A stretch of 64,000 nucleotides of DNA from Verpa conica (Eukaryota; Ascomycota; Pezizomycetes; Pezizales; Morchellaceae): positions 248,001-312,000 of the forward strand of contig JAUFSD010000015.1 in assembly GCA_033030425.1 (NCBI GenBank), read 5' to 3'. Of the stretch, positions 1 to 10,266 are shown piece by piece. Position numbers and translations under genes: made by a program. Under the pieces are notes generated by a model. That model did no database searches and had not been told where the DNA came from. It saw only the letters and a list, made by a program, of their open reading frames with translations. Position 1 is the stretch's first letter. Each line of letters opens with the position of its first letter.

Positions 1-775
1 TAGGTGTTAGAAATTCTTTTACTAGGAGAGCCGGTATTTTTAGACTCACGTTTGTACTAATGACTCGGCCTGGAGGCTATGTACCACAAGGCTTGTATCC
101 TGGACATGTTTTTCGATTGTACTCGATAGGGCACTTATTTAGCAGTTAGAAAATCTTTGTTGGTAAAAAAGACGTATCTGGCTGGATTCACATCTGTATC
201 GATGACTCGATCTGAAGGTTATGTACTATAAGATTTGTTTCCTGGGTGTATTTCTCTATTGCTTTCGATAATTTCCTATTTGGAGGGAGGAGAGAGGGGG
301 GGGGGTTAGTACGTGCCTAGACCTTAAGGGGACGGAATTATTGTTTTTGCACTTACACATGATCTGCAGTTAACGCAAAGTTAAAGAGGGTCTTATGTCT
401 TTCTACCTGCAAAATTTGTTGGAGGGTCTCCTTTTCCTTTAGCGGCCATACAAGGCTTTGGATTTTCCCACGCAAGCCAGTCTTCGGTTCCAGTTTCAAC
501 TGAAGTCTATTTAGCTCTAGGTAGCACCTATGGAGCGGACCAGTTTGGCCGTTGAGTATTTGTAGTGCCGTAAACTGAAGGGTTGTACCATCTCGAGCGA
601 ATTTTTGTAAGACTAGGAGAACCTTGCTGAGTGAGAGAAGCTCATCCACAAGTCTTTGAAGACTATTTGATGCGCCTTTCACCCCTCCGATGTAATCATA
701 GCCTAAAGAGACTAGCTTTCCTGTGAGCTGAAGTACTGTCATAACATTCACTGCAAGTCCAAAAACTTCGGCCAT
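1..775 (-). CDS. STAND/NLR-type protein, N-terminal part with repeated 84-nt exons (partial)
   Basis: Minus strand, start ATG at 775; visible exons 775-357, 275-192, 133-50; continues off the left edge. Exon 1 (139 codons) begins MAEVFGLAVNVMTVLQLTGK and matches the style of the fungal N-terminal domain of STAND (NLR-like) proteins, a helical domain placed ahead of a NACHT/NB-ARC module and ankyrin/WD/TPR repeats. Such proteins are thought to act in non-self recognition. Exon 1 ends at GTAAGT; the next intron (276-356) has TACTAAC and AAATAG. Exons 2 and 3 are both exactly 84 nt, enter and leave in the same phase, and encode homologous 28-residue repeats (…QETNLIVHNLQIESS… and …QDTSLVVHSLQAESL…). 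The 58-bp intron between them (134-191) and the start of the next intron (49-1) also resemble each other. The open frame extends upstream of 775 to 985 but lacks an ATG, so 775 is preferred. The NACHT part is outside the window, so the class rests on the N-terminal domain only. Confidence 0.68.
50..275 (-). repeat. Tandem exon-intron repeat, 142-bp period
   Basis: Two copies of an 84-nt exon (192-275 and 50-133) separated by a 58-bp intron give a 142-bp period. Shared blocks are easy to see on the plus strand: tgactcggcctggaggctat at 61 against tgactcgatctgaaggttat at 203. The copies are diverged, with both synonymous-looking and amino-acid changes, so this is an old or fast-evolving duplication. 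The visible part of the following intron (1-49) has its CTAAC element at the same distance from the donor as in the complete intron, so another acceptor is expected about 9 bp beyond the window edge. Confidence 0.8.
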
Positions 776-1191
776 GATGTCTGGAGACCTCGAGGCCAAC
801 TTTAGAACCACAAACGCAAAGGGAGAAGAGACGTTAAGAGATGGATATGACAACAGAGGTCTGGGCCAGGTGTATTTAGCGGCTGTATTTGGTGCGGCTA
901 TGTAGTATCTAGCTGCACGAAGTAATGAGGCGTTGCATGGGTTTAACCTCTTTTGTGCAACCCAACTCAACTGTGCCTTGTCCACACAGTCTTTCTCTGT
1001 CTTGTTGGTTCCAACCCCAATCTCTAATTGTATATAAAGTACAGAAAACTGGCTATAAATGTTTATACTTGTAAGAAAAGTACAAAATTCAAAGCTCTAC
1101 AAAAAAAAGTAAAACCTTCGCAAACGCCAATTGTATCCTCATATAGTAGGTACCGCACACTAATACGTCTTCTCTATCTCTTGCTTTATAT
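776..1191. other. Intergenic: STAND gene promoter and NTE1 3' region
   Basis: About 416 bp between the STAND start and the NTE1 stop, both on the minus strand. It must hold the STAND promoter and the NTE1 3' end. The stretch 1030-1140 is AT-rich, but I see no firm core element. Confidence 0.5.
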
Positions 1192-4100
1192 CTAAACACT
1201 AGCTCTCCTCGGCGCCATTGTCCTCCTCAGTCCTCTACCGGCCTCCACAGAGCTACTCTCAACTGGTAATATCCCCTTCGCCTTAATATCCTCTAGGAAT
1301 TTCTTTCCATAATCATATCCGACTCTATATATCTCATCGAATTTCGCAAAATCCAGAGTGCCATATGCATCAATTGGAGGCCGCATATATATACACCCAG
1401 GAATCAGCTTTGCCCGCTCTAGCGCGTCTACACTAGAGACGTATGCTAAACGAGCTTGAATTTCCGCAAGTGTAGGAGGGTTAGGGTGTGGTGAAAATAT
1501 ATTCCACCTATTCATTATATTAATAGTTTTCTTGAAACTAGAAAGGGAGGAAGCAATACCGATTGAAAAACGCCCAAAATCCACTCAAACTATCCCCAAA
1601 TTCCTGTGGTGTATTATCATCAATACTCCCCACATCAACCGCAAAAATCACATCGGCTCCCAGGCTCTTCATATGTGCCACAGTAAGATTATCCACATAA
1701 CCACCATCAAGCAACATATCGCCCTCATCGCACAAAGGTGGAAGTAGGCCAGCAAGTGACATAGATGCACGGATATAGCGCCATGCATAACCAGATGTAT
1801 GAATCTCCATTCTTGATTTAGATATCGATGTGGTGTTGCAGTAGAACTCAAGCCAAAAGTCCTCGATCTGGGAGTTTCCAAATGTCTTGAAGATACCACG
1901 GTTGAATTCGTGGCCAGTTGTGTAGGATACACTACAGGCAAAAACATTAGCAATCCATATATCTGTTCGCAGGCCATTTAGACTAGGAGGTACTTACGAT
2001 GGATACGTCAAATCCAATACAAACCTCCATAAACTTGCCATTCTCCCCGCAAATTTCTTTGCCCTTCCTAACACCGGCACAATATCTGCATCTCTCGAGT
2101 AAAGAGCTCCGACAAATGCGCCAATACTCGTTCCACCTACAATATCGATAGGAATCCCCGCTTCCTCCAGTGCTCTTATCACACCAACCTGTGAAATGCC
2201 TCTTGCGCCTCCGCCACCAAGGACAAGTCCAATCGACTTCCCACAAAGCCTTCTTGCAAGCCTGTGAAAATCACCTTTAACTGGGGTCTCGGAAGAATAG
2301 ATAGGTGTATTTCGTATCCTCTTAGAAGTATACTTAGTTATCTCGGCTTGTAGGATCTGAACCCTTTGTTTTAACGCACTACCAAACTTCTTGGTTTGCG
2401 GGTGTACTGGTTCTGGGGTGGTCCTGAACGCCATTTGGATATGGTGGTGTCCACCGTTCACCCACATGCGGTTTTTAAGCCACTGTCTTGTCAGTCCAGG
2501 GGGGCAATATCGCTCTACGTGTAATAGGACTAGCTCCTTTCTCGCTGTAGTTTTCATTCCTACCAAAAACCTCTCGTATTCGCCGATTGCTGAGCTACCC
2601 TCAGCTAAACCTACAAGCAGAATAGAATCCGCTTGACTAATACACGTCTGTGTCCATGGAGCATTAACCGATGTATCAGCAACGTAAACGACCATCCCAT
2701 AGCGCTCTTCAAGGTCGGCAAGGTAGCCTTGGAGTTTAAGTTTGCCCATGCGGCTAAATGCATGGCGGCCGAGGTGGTTAAGTATTGCGGTTTGGTTCAA
2801 GACTGTTACACCATTGGGGGTACCTATCTGTGTAAGTGCGTTCGAGAGACGATGAGCAAACTCAGTAACTGGTACACCTGCGGTAACTGGTAGCACACAG
2901 ACTGTTCGTAGGTTCATTGTTGAAGAAACTTTCTTGACTGCAGAGCTCCCAGTACGCTCAGCGCCCCTGCGCTGTTCTGACAATGGGTCGTCAACTAGCG
3001 CCCTCATCCTTGACGCAATAATCTTCGAGATCTGAATCGTGATGCCTGGATGCTCTAATGCAAGACTATTGAATAGAGACTTTGGGAACTTAGCAACTTC
3101 AGTGTCGCGGATGGCATGGAGAGTTGCGGGACGGGTTGTCTCTGTCATGACTTCTAACTCGCCGACGCTTTCACCTTGACCAAACTCCCCAACGACCCTC
3201 ATCCCTCCATCCTCGTTTTCTAGTATTGCCCTTAAGCGTCCGTTTAGAACGATATAAATAGCATCACTTCACAACTATCAACATATATTCTAGACAAAAA
3301 ATAGCTGGGAGTGTAGCATACCTCTCATCACCCTGGTGATAAATAACTTGACCTGCATTGACCTGCAGCCACTCTAGTGCAAAATCAATATGCAAAATCA
3401 GCCTTGGTAAAAGACTTGTCAATCTCTTCGCCATAGTAAGCAATACAACTGGGTGCCTCTCGACAATTCTTTCCAGCGCCGCCCTTGGTAAGAAACCGAC
3501 ATAAACATCCGTCTTAGCTCTAACATCGATGAAGCTTCTATAGCTGCTAATGGATCCAATATATCCAGCAATCCCACCAGGCTTGATCATGAACAAACTC
3601 TTCCTCCCCATCTTCTTACCCCTCCCCCTTCCAGCCGGGCCTTGGCTAGAGCTACCTGCGAATGAGCCCTGTCTTTTTAATGGCGGCAGACCTAAATCTA
3701 ATCCAAGGGACCCAAGGTTCTTGGGTGCACTGGTGTGCCCTCCTCCTAGTACACTCCCACTATCCTTCTCATCAACTGGAATAGACACATCTAAGAATCC
3801 ATCAATGACATAATATAATCCCGGGTTCCTCTCCCCTTGCTCTACGAGTACTGCGCCTTTCGGAAAAAAGACAATCTCAACATCGTCCTTGAGTTCTGCA
3901 TGTACGCCACTAATCCCGCCGCTCACAAATCCGCTCGTGCTCGCTCCACTCGCGCTCGTGCTAGCGACCGAATCAGTGTCTCCGTCATGGGACCCGTCAT
4001 AAGCGTCTAAGTGACCAAACGCATTCGTGAAAACTGCTTTTTGACGTTTTGCATCGTAGGACACCAGGCGCGGAGATTGATCACCAGACTCCGTCCCTGA

Positions 4101-6102
4101 GATGATATTGATTGTAGATCCAGTCAGTCCAATGGCTTTGAACATGCACTCGAGAACCGCCTCGCGGAATACCATATCCTCGTTCTCAGTACCATCTGGC
4201 ATGAACTTTGCGGCCCTTTTCGAAAATGGGTTGAAAGGTCGTTCTCCAATACCAGGAGTTTCTATCTCCAGTCCCCCTGGTTGAGACACATTCCAACCCT
4301 GTGAGAATGGTGACGGCTGACTTATAATCGCGGTTGAAAGGCTGCCTTGGAATTTAGGCCGAAGTGGAGGTGGGCTTGGTAGATCTCCGGGTTTGTTCCT
4401 CAACGGCGAGGAAGCAGTATCCAACGCCGGTGATGGAATCCCTCTGGCTGCAGCAAGTCGTGCATGGATCGCCGCTTCTTTGCGTAGAGAGCTACTGGAT
4501 CTTCTTCTCCGCGCTGCTGCAGCGCCTGGATTATGCAAAACAATCCCTTTCATAGAATCTTCGAGTTCTGCACGCTCTTGCTCACTCTTGAATTTCTCTT
4601 TTAATCTGTCGAGAGCTCCGCCACGGAGATGATTTGGGAGCTCATACATCGTGTATCTATTCATAAACTTTTCGGTTCGTAGTACCTCGCTCGTCAGGCC
4701 GAGGTAGTTATACCCTGTTAAGAATGTAACCCTTTGAAACCTCGTAAGGATGACCTGGACGATATGTGCTGTAGCTTTGGGGTATATTCTTGTGAGCCTT
4801 CTAAACGCGCTCGCCGGAATAACTGCAATGGTTGTATCAACTGTAGCTCGAGCTACAATATCTGGATGTACAGATTTCGATTTCTTCATTCGTGGCCTCT
4901 GTGGCAAATGCGGCTGGGAAGTATGATGATTTGGGTGGCCCTCCGCTGGGGTAACAGGTCTTGATGCATCTCTTGAACCCCCGCCCCCATTAAGTGACAG
5001 CGGCGGTACAGGTGGAAGATGTCCAACGCTACCCGTTATTCTCCCTTGTGTATACCTCCCTGAACTGATATCTCCAGTCACATCATACGGGCTTATATCA
5101 CCCACGGATTGTAAATTTACCATGCTACTACTCGTAGACATATTCCCATCCTCTTCGTCTTCATGCCGTAACTTCACATCCTCAGTGAATAAGCTTAAGA
5201 TGGTAAATAAACTACTCATCGGCGCCCCATTCTTCACCTCCGTGAGGAGTTGGTAGCCTTGACCATCCTCCATTGTCTCCTCTTCCTCATCGTGGAATGC
5301 CCCACCATACCCAACCGGCCCCGCGTCCGCCGCCATGGCAGCCGAGTCACGGGCGGCTTTGACAAATACTTGAACGAGCCCATCAACGACTATACAGAAT
5401 CCCTTCTCCTCTTCGAGCAATAGCGTCTCTCCTAGTGTTCCCAAAGAGTTAGTACTTAGTCTACCGATCAAAGATCCCTATGCAGGCACAGAACATACCA
5501 GCCAGCAGCTTCCTCGTCTGCATACTCCTTGTGAGCTCATGGAACACAGGCCGCTCCAGATACCCAAACACTTTGATCGCACTTAAGAACTCATCAAGGT
5601 AGCTGCTCAGTCCCGGTTTAGAATCTCCTTCTTGACTATCCGGGAATAGGTCAATCTCGGGTTCTTTTCGTTGAGGTTCATGCGGGAGCCGGTTGTAATT
5701 GTAGAGCAGTCTGTAGCGGACGGCCCAGGATACTATCGACCCAAATACAAGAACTATAATTAAGCTATGTTTACCCACTAGCATCAGCATTTCCCCTGTC
5801 ATGCGAGTAAGGAAATAGGCCAAGGGTACAAACAGCGTAGTAAAATTCATCGTAAAAGTCAAGCTCGTGCTAAAGAGTGTAAACAACCATGCCGGGAGTG
5901 TATAAGTGCTAAAGCTAATAACCCAAAAGCTTATCCTCTGGAGCAGGTATGCAGAACTATAAATCAACGACATGGAGAGCCAAAATATACTCTGCTGGGT
6001 CGAATCATGTACCACCTGGGACGTTGTAAGGTCACCCGTCGCGCTGGCGGTGGACGTGGCGACAAGGAGGGAAGAGCTTAGGGTGTTGGCAAGTTCGGCC
6101 AT
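1192..6102 (-). CDS. NTE1: Lysophospholipase NTE1 (patatin-like, cNMP-binding; neuropathy target esterase family)
   Basis: Five exons: 6102-5499, 5431-3322, 3266-1998, 1931-1560, 1507-1192; 1556 aa. NTE1 is an ER-membrane phospholipase B that deacylates phosphatidylcholine to glycerophosphocholine. N-terminal hydrophobic segments lie at about residues 35-130. Cyclic-nucleotide-binding-like domains follow, starting at [16 protein letters not shown] across the first junction and split by Ser/Gly/Pro-rich inserts; another spans [19 protein letters not shown] across the 3266/3322 junction. The patatin domain has the GGGGARG oxyanion loop (about 1255-1261), the nucleophile motif GTSIG (Ser about 1285) and the catalytic Asp in LLDGGYVDN (about 1403), so the Ser-Asp dyad is intact. 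Introns are 52-67 bp; the first has TACTAAC. The open frame extends upstream to 6258, but ATG 6102 sits in ACCATGGCC and starts a more typical NTE1 N-terminus. The tail after [15 protein letters not shown] ends at TAG 1194-1192. Confidence 0.95.
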
Positions 6103-6683
6103 GGTTATACCTGTATTCGTTCTGTAGTTTATTGAGAGAGGGAGAGTTTCCGATGAGCTGTTTGCGAGGTTGGGGGGATTGCGGTTGATTTGAGGCTCTG
6201 TGGGGGGGTTGTAACACGGGTCATGGGGATTTGAGACACGTGCAACACTCCTCCCCACCGCTGGCCTCGGGGTATCTATAGAGTGCTACTTTTACAGGGG
6301 AGACCGTTTTTCTTATTGGTGATAGTCGGAGGGAAAGGTATATATGGTGTTTCGAATACCTTCTAAAGTTGAAACACGTTGAAACTTTTGGCTATGACGT
6401 CATGGAGGACACACTGCACATGCGTTCAGAGATGAGCTCGGATTCACAACTTCTCACTCGGTATAGCACGTTTTAGGATTAGTGCATGTAAGTATACCCT
6501 TAAGTAATGACGCTTCCCAACCCTTCCGGCTTGTAAAGTAAGTTTAACAAGTGTTGTGGTTGGTTCTGGATGCAAGTATAGGTATAGCAAGGGTTTAGTG
6601 GAACCGGTTAAGGGTTGGGACTTTACTAGTTTTGTGTTTTACAAGTTACATGTATATACAAAACCCACAATCCATATTTACAT
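6103..6683. other. Intergenic between decarboxylase 3' end and NTE1 start
   Basis: About 580 bp, the NTE1 promoter side. No gene is visible. No clear TATA box or repeat. Confidence 0.4.
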
Positions 6684-8411
6684 CTAAACCCCCCTAACCT
6701 GCGCCTTACCGACCTCCCCAACATCAGTATTCTTATAATCCTCACTAGTCCCCCTAAATTTCTCAGCTTTCTCCACAATAATTTCAAATGCTCTTTCCAA
6801 GACATCTTTCCTCGTCTTCGGGGCCGCCCCCACAACCCGAATCATATAAGTACCATCTACAACCGCACTAGTGATAAAAATCTTTCCTTCTTCATTCACG
6901 GATTCATAAACGGTTTTCGTAAGCTTGTTACCTTCCTCGGGCCCGCCACCATTCACAGGGTTAACCACAAATACAGTCAATGCGAACGCTGGGGGTGCTG
7001 TAATAGAAAATAGGTCTGGTCTTGACTTAATAAGTGTGGCGAAGTGCTCGCCAATAGAGATGGTGTTGTGGATATGGTGTTGTAGACCAGATACACCGTA
7101 AGTGCGCATTACAAACCAGATCTTGAGAGCACGAAAACGACGCCCAAGAGGTATCTGCCAGTCACGGTAGTCGGTGACGAGACCGGAGGCAGAGTAAGGG
7201 TTGCGAAGGTAGGAAGGGGTTATTGAGAGAGATTCAAGGAGGTGCTTGCGTTCTTTCACAAATAAACAGCTTGAGTTTTATGTCAGTAGATAAAAAAAAA
7301 CCAGGGGATTAGTGAACAAACCTGCAGTCAAAGTTTGTGAGCAGCCATTTATGCATATTCATGTCGAATGAGTCAAAAGTCTCAAGCCCAGCAGTAAGGT
7401 ACTGGTATTCCTCACATATTAATGCAGCTCCGGCATATGCTGCATCCACATGTACCCAGATCTGTGGATAGTCCTTCAGCACTTCTATAATCTCTGTAAA
7501 ATTATCAATTGCACAGGTCGAGGTGGTTCCGAATGTAAGTGTGAGGTAGAAAGGTTCCAGGCCCTGTTTCTTGAGCTCTTCAAGTTTTTCACGGAGTAGA
7601 GGGCCAGTAAGAGAGTAGTTTGAAGTCGGGGAACCAGTGACCTTAATTGACCGATACTTAACACCAGCAATTTGACACCCCTTCTGTGTTGATGAGTGGG
7701 CTTGGTCACTAAAAATCGCCACGAGCTTATGCCGATGGGCATCGATAATCTCCTCCTTCTCTTCCTCTGTCTTGGCTCTAGAAGCTAGTTGCCTGAGGTA
7801 CCTATCCCGGGCTGTAACAACAACAGTAACGATTGCTTCTGAAGCAGAACCTTGGATGACACCTCCACCACCACTGGGAGACGTTGAGAGGAAGCATTCG
7901 GGGAGATTGAGGAGTTTGCATAGCCAGTCAAGGACGATTGTCTCTAGTTCTGTTGCAGCTGGAGAGCACAGCCAATTGAAATTTGCGGAGGTAAAAGCTG
8001 CCGAGTAGAGTTCACCGAGGATGCCTGGATAACTAGAGTTGGCAGGAAAGTAGGCGAGGAAGTTTGGGGATTGCCTGTAGGTTTGATTAGAACATGTACC
8101 GTTCCCTTTCTTTTGACTTAATCAGAGATTAGAGGAAGTACCAGTGAGTTATACCGGGTATAATCTTTGATTCAATATCCTTTTGAATCTCAGCCCATAC
8201 CTCCCCATCCACAGGGGGTCCATCTGGAAGGAGTTTTTTCAGATATCCAGGCTCAACGTCGGATAGCACTTTGCGGTCCTCAATTGTATCATAATAACCA
8301 ATTACTGCTCTGAATGTCAGTTCATACAATGTTTCTTATTAGATACCATCTAGGGAACACACTTTGATTAATAGCGGAATGTGCCGCAGCACGGAATTGA
8401 GAAGAATCCAT
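6684..8411 (-). CDS. Group II PLP-dependent decarboxylase (aromatic-L-amino-acid decarboxylase type)
   Basis: Four exons: 8411-8363, 8307-8142, 8074-7322, 7269-6684; 517 aa, the usual size for AADC-family enzymes (about 480-520). The family decarboxylates tyrosine, DOPA, tryptophan/5-HTP or related amino acids; the substrate cannot be told here. The N-terminus MDSSQFRAAAHSAI and YYDTIEDRKVLSDVEPGYL are typical, followed by SPNFLAYFPANSSYPGILGE and PSGGGGVIQGSASEA (PLP phosphate site). PLP contacts: His in AHSSTQK (about 198), Asp in VHVDAAYAG (about 282) and the Schiff-base Lys in MHKWLLTNFDC (about 314). Junctions restore THW/QSPNF and NFDCS/CLFVKERKHL. The first intron (8308-8362) has donor GTGTGT and needs acceptor TTCAGAG to stay in frame, so the region around residue 16 is less certain. 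It is divergent from the DUF427 gene. No NRPS, PKS or other tailoring gene is near, so a biosynthetic cluster is not supported. Confidence 0.92.
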
Positions 8412-9400
8412 AGTTGAAGGTATATAGATAATAAGTATCTAGCGTAAAACCGATCTCTCAAGCACCTCATATGAGAGAGGGGTCTGGTGGGGCTTTTATG
8501 GGGAATTATGGACCTTCCATCTCCTAAAAGTGAACAAGCATCCCAAAGCTCTTGAAGCTTAGTGAAACCCAGGTTGCCTGCAGGGTTCCCTCTGTGGATC
8601 TGGCTTCGTAATTTTGTCTCTCCAGTTGGTTTTTCCTTTTTCCCAGAGGCTTTTCTTTTTCCCGACCGATCGTTCTGTTCCTTAGTATGTTGTTTCACTC
8701 AACCGGTGACCCGCCGTCAGTGAAGAGCCTCTCTCTTCCTCGGCTTGGCTGCCGCATAGATGCCTAGCGCATAGGTAAGTTACACTTATCGCAATGGCCG
8801 ACAGATGGGTTATAGAAGTTATGTACGCCCGCTAGAAGACACTCTTCCGCACTTCTCCCGCCGGCTGTTGTGTCCAAGACCTGCTAATTGAGCCCCCGCT
8901 GCAGACACCACCCCTCCCCCGCCACTCTCTCACTGCATGCATCTACTCTAGAATAGGGCACCTATAGGATATCTTTGTACATACATGTAACTTGAACACA
9001 CCACCCCCTGTGCTGTGTGCGGGCAGAGAGGGGGAGGGGCTGTGGGTGACATTAATGGCAGGGAGGGGTAGGCCAAACGTGGAAATCATCATCATCATCA
9101 TCACCATAAAACGCGGTAGAATTTCTCGCCGTGCAGATAGAGTCAGCCACCAGAAAGCTTCTACGTAGAATAAATAACTTCAATCCCCCACCCAGGCACC
9201 TTCCTTTCTTTTTCTCTAGTAATCACTTCCCCCGGTTGCAGTCCTTCTCTATCGTTTCTCCTCTTTGGTCCTAGAGTGCCATCACCGCTCTTCATCCTTC
9301 AACATCCACAAATCTACAAGCCCCAAAACCCTGGACATCCCTATTCAAATAAGTTGCATACTCGCTAGCTAGATACCTCATCTACATACAAACAGCCGCA
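8412..9400. promoter_or_regulatory. Divergent promoter region, decarboxylase / DUF427
   Basis: About 990 bp between two divergently transcribed starts (8411 minus, 9401 plus). It contains a short (ATC)n tract near 9088-9102 and CT-rich stretches near 9200-9350, as is common in fungal 5' leaders. No binding site could be assigned. An open frame covering 8339-8698 on the minus strand lacks a good start and is treated as leader. Confidence 0.5.
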
Positions 9401-10266
9401 ATGCCCCCAAAAGCAACTGCAAAAATCAACGGTAGGGTCATCGCCGAGTCAGATGAGTATGAGACAGTGGAGGGAAATATCTATGTAAGCAATCTCTGTC
9501 ATCAGTTTTCTAAAGCTATGTCACCACTACATGTATCTCTCTACTTCAACACTCCATCCTTATGATATATAACCACAACTAATATCAGTTACCTACTCCA
9601 TATAGTTTCCGCCCGAGTGAGTGAATTGCCTTTCAACCCTAGTTCAATAGGCCTTATCGTAGAGAATTTTGACACTCATGAATATCAAAGTTCTATCGCC
9701 ATAGAGTTCTTCGCGCCTTCGAACACCCACAGCGAGTGTGGCTGGAAGGGAACTGCTTCGTACTACGACATTAAGGTTGACGGTATACCTCGCCCCTCTA
9801 ACCTATCCCTTTACATCCCCTCTATTCCCTTATTTTATGCTAATTATGTGTAGATGTACACGTGAAGGACGCCGCGTGGTATTACCCGGACCCCAAGGAC
9901 AAATTCAAACCATTCAAGAATTATGTGGCATTCTGTATGTATGCCCCGCTGATGCTCCATCTAAAGAGAGTCCCCTTTCGTTTGCGTTAGTATCCTCCTC
10001 CGTCACTTCTTTTATTTCATTTCTCACCTACCAACCTATCCTCATTATGGGGCGAGCTCCTATTCTGATTCTACGGGGATCTCTCAAAGAGAGGTCTCCT
10101 CTTCCTGTTTTCCACACCGTCTACCCCTTTCATGGTCGTTTTCGTTGACTTTTACCCCACTGCCCGGACGCTTGGGGGTAACCGGTTCACAGGAGCTGAT
10201 AAATCCAATTGGGGCCTGGGGAGGACAGATAAAACAAAGGCCGTCATCGAATCGATACCGGAGTGA
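9401..10266 (+). CDS. DUF427 family small protein
   Basis: Five exons: 9401-9484, 9606-9616, 9691-9782, 9854-9934, 10229-10266; 101 aa, the normal length for this family. The joined protein carries the family hallmarks: VIAESDEYETVEGNIYFPPD, then ECGWKGTASYYDIKVDG, then KDAAWYYPDPKDKFKPFKNY and VAFYKTK at the end. The DUF427 fold is small and beta-rich; its biochemical role is not established. The second exon is only 11 nt (F-P-P plus two bases), yet its position is fixed by the conserved YFPPDS motif. The last intron (294 bp) is the longest; its acceptor GGACAG is chosen because it gives the expected ending NYVAFYKTKAVIESIPE. Without that splice the frame would stop at 9990 with an untypical tail. 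Start ATG is preceded by gccgca. Divergent from the decarboxylase. Confidence 0.88.

Noticed and set aside
8339..8698. 119-aa open frame on the minus strand upstream of the decarboxylase
   Set aside because: No good ATG start, overlaps the firm first exon and leader of the decarboxylase in another frame, no family features.
9935..9990. Unspliced end of the DUF427 gene (stop at 9990)
   Set aside because: It gives an untypical tail CMYAPLMLHLKRVPFRLR; splicing from GTATGT to 10229 gives the family-like ending.
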